DNA from: Algoriphagus chordae
GTDB taxonomy: Bacteria; Bacteroidota; Bacteroidia; Cytophagales; Cyclobacteriaceae
Direction: 5' to 3'
Length of the DNA: 64,000 bases
Assembly (NCBI RefSeq): GCF_003254055.1
Contig: NZ_QKZT01000004.1
Span: 124,001 to 188,000 of the forward strand
The translations under genes were made by a program, and so were the position numbers. The notes below the pieces were generated by a model. That model saw nothing but the letters and a program-made list of their open reading frames with translations, did not search any database and was not told the origin of the DNA. Position 1 is the first letter of the stretch. The number at the start of each line of letters is the position of its first letter. Of the stretch, positions 18,533 through 27,594 are shown in pieces.

Positions 18533-20083
18533 ATGATAGTGAAACGTACAGCTACACTTGTATTCTTGCTTTGTCTGTTGATCAAAACTGAAGTGGTTTT
18601 GGCTCAGAATGAGCAAGTATTTGCTGATTCCATTTCATTTGTCGATTTTTTGAAAGCTCAAGGAGAAATCCCTGGGCTGAATTACAGGCTAATTGATTCC
18701 TCTGGTAAGATTATTTCTACTGCTTTGGCTCCAGAAGTAGGCGGTATTGTTGACTATTCTCAGGCGTTGGCGATACAGGATAGTGTTTTGAATAGGGGTT
18801 CTGTTGAATCGACTCTGGAATTTCTTGTGTATAATGAGTCTAGTAGTTTTGAAGCTTCTCAAGAATACGTTTCTAATCTCCTGCGCAATGGAGATATAGT
18901 TGTGAATACGCCAGATTCTGTCAACAGGAAGGATTTGATTTCTCTTGCAAATAAGGAACGATATTCTCCTCTGCTTTCAGGTCCTTACTCATACATCGGA
19001 GACTATAAGATTTTTGCAGTCATATCGACTATTACTTTATTTTTCGTTTTCGCATTCGCTATGATTTTCTTTATGGTGCTCTATAAAGCACGCAGAAATC
19101 GCAAAGAAAAGTTAGTAGCAAGTTATGATGAGCAAATTGTAGGTCCACTGTCCGAGATTTTGTTTGAAAAAAGTCTAGAAGAACTCGAATCCTTGAGTAA
19201 TGAGGAACTGTATTTAAGTTTTCCTGAGAACCAGCTAAAAAAACCTATTTATATGCAGGTGCTGGTAGGTAGGATTTTGGCCCTTAATAAGAAAATGAAG
19301 GGTGATTTTAAACTCAAACTTAAAGCTCTTTACAAAAGATTGGACCTCGATAAGCTATCCATAGAAAAGCTGAAAAGTACTAAATGGGATAGAATCGTGA
19401 CAGGTATGGTTGAGGTTAATGAAATGGATTACACAGAAGCACTAGTCTGGGTGAAAAAGCACGTTAATTCACCTAATTTCCATATTCGGTCTCAGGCGGT
19501 AGCTACCTTACTTAATCTTTCTGAAAATATAGACCTTACTTTTCTTCGTGATCAGTCTTTTCCTCTTTCTCGCTGGCAGCAGATGAATTATTTACGGATC
19601 ATCAAGCATTTACATTCGACTCGTAATTTACATTTAGGGAATTTGTTTGATTCTGAAAATCAGAGTATCCGATTATTTGGCTATAAACTGGTGCGAGTGA
19701 TAGGTAGGGTTGATCTTTTAGCTGATTTGGAAAGTAAGTTTCCTTTTACAGAGATAGAGGACAAGATTGAGATTATCAAAACCTTTGAATATTTGGGAGT
19801 TCCAGCCTTATCTGAATTGATCAACGGAAGTCTTACATCTGAGAATATTAAGCTAGCGTCTATTGCGGCAAGAGCCGCGGGAGTGATTGGTGATCAAAGC
19901 ACTGCTCAGTTGATTATTAAGATATTGAATGATGCTCCAGGTTTTAAATTGAAAATGACATTGATGAAAAGTTTGCAAAGTCTAAATGTGCAACTTTATA
20001 ACCAATTCATTGAAGAAAATTTAAGTCCAGATTTACAAAGAATTAGTCAACATTTATCTGATCCTCTGCTCCAAGATGTATAG
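18533..20083 (+). CDS. Membrane protein with periplasmic N-terminus and cytoplasmic HEAT repeats
   Basis: 516 residues. Signal peptide ending LAQ (about residue 25), periplasmic segment 26-158, one membrane helix about 160-185 (ending MVLYKARRNRKEK, so positive inside), then a helical cytoplasmic part. From about residue 290 there are alpha-solenoid repeats of HEAT type (SQAVATLLNLSEN, RLFGYKLVRVIGRVD, KLASIAARAAGVIGD). No catalytic motif is seen. The architecture suits a scaffold linking a cytoplasmic signal such as the upstream receiver protein to envelope machinery. It overlaps the next gene, the glycosyltransferase, by 8 bases. Confidence 0.75.
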   Translation: MIVKRTATLVFLLCLLIKTEVVLAQNEQVFADSISFVDFLKAQGEIPGLNYRLIDSSGKIISTALAPEVGGIVDYSQALAIQDSVLNRGSVESTLEFLVYNESSSFEASQEYVSNLLRNGDIVVNTPDSVNRKDLISLANKERYSPLLSGPYSYIGDYKIFAVISTITLFFVFAFAMIFFMVLYKARRNRKEKLVASYDEQIVGPLSEILFEKSLEELESLSNEELYLSFPENQLKKPIYMQVLVGRILALNKKMKGDFKLKLKALYKRLDLDKLSIEKLKSTKWDRIVTGMVEVNEMDYTEALVWVKKHVNSPNFHIRSQAVATLLNLSENIDLTFLRDQSFPLSRWQQMNYLRIIKHLHSTRNLHLGNLFDSENQSIRLFGYKLVRVIGRVDLLADLESKFPFTEIEDKIEIIKTFEYLGVPALSELINGSLTSENIKLASIAARAAGVIGDQSTAQLIIKILNDAPGFKLKMTLMKSLQSLNVQLYNQFIEENLSPDLQRISQHLSDPLLQDV

Positions 20084-21539
20084 TTTCTTGTTTTATCTTA
20101 TTTTGGAAGTATTCGGGATAATATTTCTTTTCCTTAGCTTCTCAGTGATCGTGATCTATTTATTGATTATGATCTTAAGTGCCTTAGAAATGCGCGATCA
20201 TAGGAGGAAAAATAGGTTTGCAGATTATCAAGATATCATTACTTCTCCGATTGCGCCAGGTGTATCTATATTGGCACCTGCATTTAATGAGGGAGAGTCT
20301 ATTGTACAAAATGTCAAAAGTCTCCTCTCACTTCACTATGGTAAGTTTGAAGTAATTGTAATCAATGATGGTTCTAAAGATGATACGCTAAGTAAGCTTA
20401 TTAAGGCCTTTGATTTGAAAATCACCGATTTTGCCTATAATGAAGAAATATCCGCCCAACCAGTTCGTGGCATTTATAAATCCAATAATCGTTCTTTCAA
20501 TAGACTTGTAGTAATCGATAAGGAGAATGGAGGCAAGGCTGATGCACTGAATACGGGGATCAATGTCGCATCAAAAGAGCTGCTGGCTTGTATCGATGTG
20601 GATTGCATTCTTTCTCATGAGTCTATTACGCGTATGGTTAGACCATTTATGGAGGAGACCAACCGTAAAGTTATCGCAGTAGGAGGTGTGATAGGCATTG
20701 CGAATAACTGTGATGTACAGGATGGCACCGTAACCAAATATCGTGTCCCTACTACCTTATTAGGAAGATTCCAAGTAGTGGAATATTGTAGAGCATTTTT
20801 GATGGGGCGTATGGCTTGGACGAGACTAAATGGACTCATGTTAATTTCTGGTGCTTTTGGTTTTTTCAATCGAGAGTTAGTGGTGGAGGTAGGAGGGTAT
20901 TTCCCGAAAACAGTAGGTGAAGATATGGAATTGGTCGTGCGAATGCGACGCTACATGGAAGAGCGAAAAATACCGTATAAGGTAGGTTTTGTGCCTGATC
21001 CTCTATGCTGGACTGAAGTTCCGGAGCAAGAAGAGGTGTTAGCGCGTCAGAGAAATCGCTGGATTCGTGGGACTATCGAAACACTGCAACTTCATCGTGT
21101 CACCCGTTTAAATCCTAACTATGGTGTAATGGGCCTAGTGTCTTATCCCTATTGGAACATATTTGAAAAAATGGCTCCTGTATTAGAGTTGTTAGGTTTA
21201 TTGTACACCTTAGTACTCATCATCATTAATGATTTCTCGGCTTTTTATTTTGTAGCCCTATTTGTCGTTCTGTACTTGTTGTCTATTCTTGTATCCTCAT
21301 TTAGTATTTTGTATGAGCAAATTGCATACAATAATTATAAAGATAAAAAGGACCTTAATAAACTGATTTTCACTATTATTCTTGAGCCATTGATGATTCA
21401 CCCGAAGGTAGTTTTTTGGGGCTTGAAGGGACATTGGGACTTTATCGTAGGCAAAGGAGGATGGGGTAATATGATCAGAACAGGCTTCAAAAAATCGGAA
21501 GACAAAAAGAATATTGAGCCTAACAGCCTGAATTCATGA
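20076..21539 (+). CDS. Processive GT2 family glycosyltransferase (PgaC/NfrB-like)
   Basis: 487 residues. An N-terminal membrane helix (about 4-33) is followed by a GT-A domain with APAFNEGESI, VIVINDGSKDDT (Asp near 98), the metal-binding IDVDC (about 173-175), GEDMEL (about 282) and QRNRW (Gln325-Trp329). The QxxRW motif marks processive synthases such as cellulose, hyaluronan and poly-GlcNAc synthases. At least three C-terminal membrane helices follow. It probably polymerises and moves a polysaccharide across the inner membrane. Translationally coupled on both sides (8- and 4-base overlaps). No PilZ domain is visible, so control may come from the upstream receiver and HEAT proteins instead of cyclic-di-GMP. 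Confidence 0.88.
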   Translation: MYSFLFYLILEVFGIIFLFLSFSVIVIYLLIMILSALEMRDHRRKNRFADYQDIITSPIAPGVSILAPAFNEGESIVQNVKSLLSLHYGKFEVIVINDGSKDDTLSKLIKAFDLKITDFAYNEEISAQPVRGIYKSNNRSFNRLVVIDKENGGKADALNTGINVASKELLACIDVDCILSHESITRMVRPFMEETNRKVIAVGGVIGIANNCDVQDGTVTKYRVPTTLLGRFQVVEYCRAFLMGRMAWTRLNGLMLISGAFGFFNRELVVEVGGYFPKTVGEDMELVVRMRRYMEERKIPYKVGFVPDPLCWTEVPEQEEVLARQRNRWIRGTIETLQLHRVTRLNPNYGVMGLVSYPYWNIFEKMAPVLELLGLLYTLVLIIINDFSAFYFVALFVVLYLLSILVSSFSILYEQIAYNNYKDKKDLNKLIFTIILEPLMIHPKVVFWGLKGHWDFIVGKGGWGNMIRTGFKKSEDKKNIEPNSLNS

Positions 21540-22771
21540 CTATGAAAAAAGCATATATACTTCTGTTTTGTTCAATGATTTTTTCACTGGGGCTAAAGGC
21601 ACAAGATTCCTTTGATCCTGATGTTTTGTTGATAGATGCCAGAACATTGATATTAGATGGAAAGTACATTGAGGGGAGAAAAATTGCTTTTCGGGCACTA
21701 TCGAAGTACCCTGATTATGCTGATATCCTAATTTTGGTTGGGAGGAGTTACGCTTGGGAAGGCAAGAATGATTCAGCCTCGATATATCTGGAGCGGGCTA
21801 TTATTGCTTCTCCGGATTATGAAGATGCCTATTCCGCCTATTTGGATAATTTGTCTTGGGCTGAGCAATACGATCAAGCTGATGTTGTTCTTCAAAAGGC
21901 TAAAGACAATTTGGGACAGCCACTTCCCCCTAGTTTGAGGTATAAAGAATCCAGATTATTATACTATAGAGAAGAGTACGATGATGCTTATGAGATAGTG
22001 GAAGAACTATTTGAAGCAAAATACAACAACGAAGGTTTGCTGAGCTATATGCAGACCCTTCAGCGCTTGAGGCGAAATAATGCCGTGGGAATTACCTACG
22101 ATTACGATTCATTCTTTAATGATATATCACCATGGAATACTTTTTCCTTTTATGGTAGAACTCGTACCAAATTAACAGGAACGCTTATCGGAAGAGTGAC
22201 TCAATCTTCTCGGTATGATGATAACGGCACATTATTCGAATTAGACGCATATCCTTCCTTGGGTAAAAAAGCTTATGCATATGTGAATATTGGTGGCTCT
22301 GCTGCAAGCTTTTTTCCACAGTTTAGATTTGGGGCTTCTATCTATTACAATTTGCCCAAAGCCTGGGAAATAGAAGGAGGGTTTAGATATCTTCAATTTT
22401 CGGAATCCACCACTATATATACTGCTTCACTAGGTAAATATGTTGGTAATTGGTGGTTTAATCTTCGAGGAAACTTGATTCCAGGAACAGGAAATAGCCT
22501 AGGGACCTCAGCAAATCTACAGGCAAGATATTATTTCAAGACTGGAGAAGATTTCTTCTCCGCACAGGTGAGTTCAGGTGTGTCTCCTGATGAGGAAACT
22601 CGTGATCCTACCCAGCTTCTTAATTCCTATAGAGTTAGGTTAGGGTATCAGCAATTGATTACAGATCGATTTATGATCTATGGATATACAGGGTATAGTC
22701 GTGATGAATTAGGGCCAGAAAGGTTCAGAAACGACCTTAATTTTTCTTTGGGAGTTGAATATCGATTTTGA
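21536..22771 (+). CDS. YaiO-family outer-membrane protein with TPR repeats
   Basis: 411 residues. Signal peptide ending KAQ, then TPR-like helices about residues 30-180 (YADILILVGRSYAWEGKNDS, AIIASPDYEDAYSAY), then a beta-barrel from about 185 to the C-terminal VEYRF. This is the YaiO type of TPR plus barrel, similar in plan to NfrA, AlgK/AlgE and PgaA exporters. It would let a periplasmic polysaccharide cross the outer membrane. The ATG at 21536 overlaps the synthase stop (ATGA); a second ATG at 21542 is equally close to the signal. Confidence 0.82.
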   Translation: MTMKKAYILLFCSMIFSLGLKAQDSFDPDVLLIDARTLILDGKYIEGRKIAFRALSKYPDYADILILVGRSYAWEGKNDSASIYLERAIIASPDYEDAYSAYLDNLSWAEQYDQADVVLQKAKDNLGQPLPPSLRYKESRLLYYREEYDDAYEIVEELFEAKYNNEGLLSYMQTLQRLRRNNAVGITYDYDSFFNDISPWNTFSFYGRTRTKLTGTLIGRVTQSSRYDDNGTLFELDAYPSLGKKAYAYVNIGGSAASFFPQFRFGASIYYNLPKAWEIEGGFRYLQFSESTTIYTASLGKYVGNWWFNLRGNLIPGTGNSLGTSANLQARYYFKTGEDFFSAQVSSGVSPDEETRDPTQLLNSYRVRLGYQQLITDRFMIYGYTGYSRDELGPERFRNDLNFSLGVEYRF

Positions 22772-23961
22772 TGAAAAATATAGTTACTGAAGAGTTTAAA
22801 GTATTCTTTGGACGGGTATTCCCGTTCATTTTTGTCTTAATTTTTATTCCCTTGATCAGCTTTTTGATTTGGTTTATCTATCCCACCAAAGAGATGGAGG
22901 TCCTGATTATTGATAAGACTGTGCCATCGGATTCTTACCAAGAACACCGTTCTATTTTTTGGGCCTTGGAGTATCTGAAGTTTCAAAATAAGGAAGGTGA
23001 TTTCTACGACGCGGGTAGTGATTATTTTGGTTTTTTCCCTGATAAAACCCCTTCTTATGGTACTTCAAGAGATCTCAGCCAACTATCAGAAAATGAGATA
23101 GTAGAACATGCTGATAAGCTAGATGTGCTTTATTTTGCTGACACCTATGGGGTGTTTGAAGACGATTTTCAAAGTGTGGCTTCTGAAGAGATCTCGAAGA
23201 AAATTTACGGTGGATTGAATCGAGGTGATATCAACTTATTGCGGGAGGTAGCTTCACAGAACAAAACGATTATCGCAGAATTCAACACCATGGCTTCCCC
23301 CACGCCACTAGGTATTAGGACAGAATTTGAGAATCTCATGGGGCTCAAATGGACAGGTTGGATTGCCAGGTATTTTGATGAAATGGATACTACTATCAAT
23401 TCAGATATTCCTAATTGGTTTATCAGTCAATATGTAGAGCAGCATGACAGCACTTGGGTGTCTGCAGGTCCTGGGATTGTATTCGTGCATGAAAATGGAA
23501 CAGTAGAGGCTTTTTCTAATGGCTTGGACTACAATGGCGAAACACCCAAAATACGAACGCAAAGGGTCAATCAGCATGGGTTTAAATTGCCTGAAATTGT
23601 ACCTTACCCTGATTGGTTTGATATCGTACTTATTGAGCGTGATTATCAAGTGATATCCTATTATGACATTGACCCTTCTGACCAAGGAAAGGAAAAGCTA
23701 AGAGATATGGGCTTGCCTCGATATTTTCCAGCCGCTGTAGTCAAGGATGTGGGTAAAGGTCAATACTATTATTTTGCTGGAGACTTTTCTGATATGCCAA
23801 ATTCTACTGGCTCTCCTAAGTTTCAGGGTTTACCGTTCCTTTGGAGAGGATTTCATGTAGTGACCGATTACGCTGATAGAGAGAGTTTTTATTGGAATTA
23901 TTTCTACCCACTTCTTTCGCAGATTTTAGAAAAAACATACGATGAAAAGCATGCAGACTAA
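22771..23961 (+). CDS. Unknown membrane-anchored protein of the glycan cluster
   Basis: About 396 residues from the ATG at 22771, which shares one base with the previous stop (TGATG). A membrane helix at about residues 14-36 is followed by a soluble, probably periplasmic domain. No family recognised. The stretch around residues 115-185 (DVLYFADTYGVF, LREVASQNKTIIAEFNTM, NLMGLKWTGW) has the alternating beta/alpha pattern of a Rossmann-like or glutamine-amidotransferase-like fold, but no catalytic triad was found. It is the last gene of the coupled set, so it probably modifies or guides the polysaccharide. The function is open. Confidence 0.6.
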   Translation: MKNIVTEEFKVFFGRVFPFIFVLIFIPLISFLIWFIYPTKEMEVLIIDKTVPSDSYQEHRSIFWALEYLKFQNKEGDFYDAGSDYFGFFPDKTPSYGTSRDLSQLSENEIVEHADKLDVLYFADTYGVFEDDFQSVASEEISKKIYGGLNRGDINLLREVASQNKTIIAEFNTMASPTPLGIRTEFENLMGLKWTGWIARYFDEMDTTINSDIPNWFISQYVEQHDSTWVSAGPGIVFVHENGTVEAFSNGLDYNGETPKIRTQRVNQHGFKLPEIVPYPDWFDIVLIERDYQVISYYDIDPSDQGKEKLRDMGLPRYFPAAVVKDVGKGQYYYFAGDFSDMPNSTGSPKFQGLPFLWRGFHVVTDYADRESFYWNYFYPLLSQILEKTYDEKHAD

Positions 23962-23964
23962 GCT

Positions 23965-25968
23965 CTAATTGACGGGCAATAGCTTACGAGTTTGAATGGT
24001 GTAATTATTCTTGTTTTTAAAATCCTCGAATTCTCCGGTTAATTTATTTTTCAAAACTTGATCTTCTATTGGATCAATATTTAAGCCATCAGAAATAACA
24101 AACAATTGGTCATCGGAGAGAATATACTCGCCATTGACGTATTCCATCAGCTGGTTTTTATTCCTCATGAGCGGCATTGCTATTTTGGATTGGAAAATCC
24201 TTGAAGTATCCAATACCTGGCCCATCCAGACTTCCTCCTCAGGAACTTGAATTCCTATTTGAGATTGCAAGAAGGACAAAATGGATGGAGTCACTTCAAA
24301 ATGACTTATCATTCCCTTAAAGTAAGTAGGCCTCTTGATCAAAGGAGAATAGATGATCAAAGGAACATGAAAACGATCAATCCTTGAAGACATAGGAATG
24401 TCGGGAAGACGATGATCACCTGTAAATACAAAGATTGTATTGGCAAATTTTGGGTTTTTGCTATAAGATGTAATGAAATCCTTAACTGCATCATCAGCAT
24501 AAAGGATTGTCATGTATATATCTTGATATTCCCTGTATTCAGGCTTTTTAGCTTCACTTAAATTCAAATAGCTATCTAGATGGTTTTCAAACTTTTCTGA
24601 ATAGTATTCTCTCTCAGGAACCAAATATGGATCATGGGAGGTGATAGTTTGGAATATACCCAACTGAGGGTTGCCGTCATTTTTTGGAAAAAAAGATAAG
24701 CCATTGCTGAATATCTCCTTGTCACCATATCCCCATGTAAATCCATTGGCAGGTGGCATTTTTTTATATTTCGGATCAAATCGATGGATATCAATCAATT
24801 GTGATACTCCTGCATATTGTAAAAATTCTTTTTGGTGGTCAAAACTCACATCACTACCAATGAAAAAGCTTGACTCATAGCCATTACCGTTCAAAACACT
24901 AATTAAGCTTTGGTGGTGAGGAAAATCCTCAAACAATTCTTGAAATCCTCTTTCGCCATAGGGAAGTCCTGCGAAAAGCCCAGGAAGGATACCGAATGTT
25001 CTACCAGTAGATGAAATAGCATTCGTCCAAACCAAACTATGAGATTCTAGCGAATCGAGAAAAGGAGTGAAGCTTCCTAGGTAAGCATCCTTCCCAGAAT
25101 ATGCCTTGCCTAAACTTTCGATAAGCACGAAAACAATGTCTGGTGCTGAGGTGAGGCTGTCAAAATATGGGCTCAACACGTCGGGATAATCCGCTTTGTG
25201 AAGAAATGGATAGCTCGGATCTGTATACTCTTTTTTGATAAATAAGGCATCATCGAGCGATCTCAGATAGAAATCAAAGTAATATTCATTCTTATACATA
25301 AAGTAATCGAATGCTTCCTCAGAGAGGTACTTTGATTTATTCAACTGAATATTCGCTTTTACTTCATTCAGAATATCAGATTCACCAAGTGGAACGAAAT
25401 ACAAAAAGATTAAAAACCAGTACAAAGCAATGGTAAATGCAATGGAGGTTTTTGTCTTGAAATTCAGGTGTTTATTTGCGAGGTTAAAAGCGAAAAATAA
25501 AATCGCACTTAAAATTATTCCACCTCCTATAGTCATGAAATTAAGCTGCCCTGAAGATCGGACAGTGAGGATAATGTCATCTATGTTGTAAGCAAACAGA
25601 TCTTTCCCAAGTGGCAGAAGGGTCTTGAGAAAATATAACACCAAGGCTGTTTGTACCAAAAGTGCTATCACTAACCAAACTTGGGTGAAGCGCTTCGCAA
25701 AACTAATGGATAGTAAACTATTTATTACATGAAGAATGAATAGTAAGCCCAGGAAATAAAGAATCCAGTTGAAATCTTCAAAAACACTAAAGCCTACAAC
25801 TTCACCGAAAGTGACGCGAATGCTATGGGATTTGAAAATTAAAAGCAACTCAATTACTCTCAATAAAATCATTAAGATTGAGAATATCAGCGACATACCC
25901 CAAAAGTTATTAAGAGTAGTTTGGATTTTTGCTGGTAGATTAGATCGAATTTCAGCCTTTTGGGCCAT
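23965..25968 (-). CDS. LTA synthase-like phosphoglycerol transferase (alkaline phosphatase superfamily)
   Basis: 667 residues. About five N-terminal membrane helices (residues 25-220) are followed by a large periplasmic sulfatase-fold domain. Landmarks are IVFVLIESLGKAY (metal glutamate), SSTGRTFGILPG (nucleophile threonine), and FTGDHRLPD (metal Asp-His). LtaS/OpgB relatives transfer phosphoglycerol or phosphoethanolamine from phospholipids to glycans. In a Gram-negative cell the acceptor would be a periplasmic or capsular glycan. It ends three bases from the convergent glycan cluster, so it may decorate that polymer, though a shared location does not prove it. Confidence 0.82.
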   Translation of the reverse strand: MAQKAEIRSNLPAKIQTTLNNFWGMSLIFSILMILLRVIELLLIFKSHSIRVTFGEVVGFSVFEDFNWILYFLGLLFILHVINSLLSISFAKRFTQVWLVIALLVQTALVLYFLKTLLPLGKDLFAYNIDDIILTVRSSGQLNFMTIGGGIILSAILFFAFNLANKHLNFKTKTSIAFTIALYWFLIFLYFVPLGESDILNEVKANIQLNKSKYLSEEAFDYFMYKNEYYFDFYLRSLDDALFIKKEYTDPSYPFLHKADYPDVLSPYFDSLTSAPDIVFVLIESLGKAYSGKDAYLGSFTPFLDSLESHSLVWTNAISSTGRTFGILPGLFAGLPYGERGFQELFEDFPHHQSLISVLNGNGYESSFFIGSDVSFDHQKEFLQYAGVSQLIDIHRFDPKYKKMPPANGFTWGYGDKEIFSNGLSFFPKNDGNPQLGIFQTITSHDPYLVPEREYYSEKFENHLDSYLNLSEAKKPEYREYQDIYMTILYADDAVKDFITSYSKNPKFANTIFVFTGDHRLPDIPMSSRIDRFHVPLIIYSPLIKRPTYFKGMISHFEVTPSILSFLQSQIGIQVPEEEVWMGQVLDTSRIFQSKIAMPLMRNKNQLMEYVNGEYILSDDQLFVISDGLNIDPIEDQVLKNKLTGEFEDFKNKNNYTIQTRKLLPVN

Positions 25969-26047
25969 ATTTACACTTTAAATTTTGGGTGAAGCCCGAA
26001 AAGATAGGGCAAAATCAGGTATCTTCAAGGGAAGAATTAAATATTAT

Positions 26048-26590
26048 ATGAGCAAATCAGATTTGTTGTTGGAGTTATACTCCAACCTGAGCACAACTGG
26101 AGCTGTGGCATTCAGTTCAAAAACATTGGTAAAGAAGATGCTTACACATGTTGATTTCAAAGGTGCAAAATTAATTATAGAATTAGGAGGTGGTGATGGA
26201 AGTATTACGAAAGGAATAGTAGAAAAATTAGATCCAAACACCGAGCTTTTGGTTTTCGAAATCAGTAAATCTTTTTGCAGTTCTATGGAAAAGTTATTTC
26301 CGCAGGAAAATGTCAGAATTATAAACGATTCCGCTGAAAATATCGGAGAGTATTTACAAGGTAGAAAGGCTGATTATGTTCTGTCTAGTCTACCTTTCAG
26401 TTTTATTGCACCCGAAGTGAGGGATCAGATCCTTTCTCAAAGTAAATCCGCACTTACTCAAAGTGGCTCCTTTATACAGGGTTGTTACTCATATTTGTTG
26501 AAAAATTTATTCAAAAAGCACTTTGAGAGAGTGAATACCAGTTTTACACTTAAAAACCTTCCGCCAGCCTTTGTAATGGTTTGTAGATAA
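26048..26590 (+). CDS. PmtA-like SAM-dependent phospholipid N-methyltransferase
   Basis: 180 residues from the ATG at 26048, just before the conserved N-terminus. A start at 25985 would sit against the divergent gene. The SAM-binding loop is ELGGGDGSITKGI, followed by an acidic strand end LVFEISKSF and by SSLPFSFIAPE, the counterpart of the post-II motif in bacterial phosphatidylethanolamine methyltransferases. The protein is somewhat short but complete. It resembles both PmtA and rRNA dimethyladenosine transferases; the LPF motif favours a lipid role. It is divergent from the LTA-synthase-like gene. Confidence 0.65.
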   Translation: MSKSDLLLELYSNLSTTGAVAFSSKTLVKKMLTHVDFKGAKLIIELGGGDGSITKGIVEKLDPNTELLVFEISKSFCSSMEKLFPQENVRIINDSAENIGEYLQGRKADYVLSSLPFSFIAPEVRDQILSQSKSALTQSGSFIQGCYSYLLKNLFKKHFERVNTSFTLKNLPPAFVMVCR

Positions 26591-26599
26591 GGTCTTGCT

Positions 26600-26845
26600 A
26601 TGGAAGTTCTTCGAACAGCCATTTTGGATATGCTAAGGCGAAAAAAAGGGGCTTATTTTTTCTCAACTGACGTTGTGCAGCAGATGTTTCCTGAGGATTG
26701 GGAGCAATTTGTCGAAGAGGTGAATACTACCGCTTTGGAATTGCAGGAGGAAGGTTTAGTCAAAGTCTCTGAAGAATGGCCATCTGATACCGGAGATTTG
26801 CATAGGAATAATTCATTGAAAATATCATCCCCAAACAAACTTTAG
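26600..26845 (+). CDS. DUF3253-like small winged-helix protein
   Basis: 81 residues following the methyltransferase by nine bases. The order of features, a helix AILDMLRRKKGAYF, then STDVVQQMFPEDWEQFVEEV and LELQEEGLVKVS, resembles DUF3253 proteins, which have a small winged-helix plan. The usual VDP motif near the end is not clear. The function is unknown. It is probably co-transcribed with the gene before it. Confidence 0.55.
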   Translation: MEVLRTAILDMLRRKKGAYFFSTDVVQQMFPEDWEQFVEEVNTTALELQEEGLVKVSEEWPSDTGDLHRNNSLKISSPNKL

Positions 26846-26886
26846 TAGATTGATTTTAGTTTGAATGGCTAAATAAAAATTGAGCT

Positions 26887-27465
26887 ATGGATAAGGAATT
26901 GAAACTACCCACCACTGAAGTACAGATTCCCGAAGGGTTAAATTTAATTACTTTAGGTGCTGGTTGTTTTTGGTGTATCGAAGCGGTTTTTCAGCGCCTT
27001 AATGGTGTAGAAAAGGTGGTTTCTGGATATTCAGGAGGTTTTGTAACTCAGCCTAGCTACCGGGAGATTTGTACCGGAACAACCGGTCATGCCGAAGTAA
27101 TACAGGTTTATTATAATCCTTCTATCATTGATTTGTCATCACTATTGGAAGTGTTTTGGGCAACTCATGATCCAACTACTCTGAATAGACAGGGGGCAGA
27201 TGCAGGCCCTCAATATCGATCGGCTATATTTTACCATACCGCTGAGCAGGAGAAATTGGCAAACAAACTGAAGACTGAATTGAATGATTCCAAGGTTTTT
27301 GATTCAGCTATTGTCACTGAGATTTCAGCTTTTACTAACTTTTACCCTGCGGAATCAAATCATCAAGATTTCTATAATCAAAACCAAGGACAACCATATT
27401 GCCAGTTTGTGATCAAACCCAAAGTGGATAAGCTAAAGAAATTCTTTGCAGAGCGTTTAAAATAG
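26887..27465 (+). CDS. msrA: Peptide-methionine (S)-S-oxide reductase MsrA
   Basis: 192 residues, cytoplasmic. The catalytic motif is GCFWC with Cys27 as nucleophile, followed by SGYSGG, GHAEVIQVYYNP, FWATHDPT, the QYRSAIFYH block and the C-terminal YPAESNHQDFYNQN. It reduces the S form of methionine sulfoxide in proteins using thioredoxin. No MsrB domain is fused, and none is encoded next to it. A TAATTTTG box lies downstream at 27473-27480 and could serve the next gene. Confidence 0.96.
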   Translation: MDKELKLPTTEVQIPEGLNLITLGAGCFWCIEAVFQRLNGVEKVVSGYSGGFVTQPSYREICTGTTGHAEVIQVYYNPSIIDLSSLLEVFWATHDPTTLNRQGADAGPQYRSAIFYHTAEQEKLANKLKTELNDSKVFDSAIVTEISAFTNFYPAESNHQDFYNQNQGQPYCQFVIKPKVDKLKKFFAERLK

Positions 27466-27594
27466 TATTTGCTAATTTTGACTATGAAAACCAGCCTTAA
27501 CTTATGAAATCGAGCATGTAGCATGTGATATACTACGGGGTATTTATCCTGCAAGCGAGATTCCACGAGGCCAACAAAAAACAAATATAAACAC

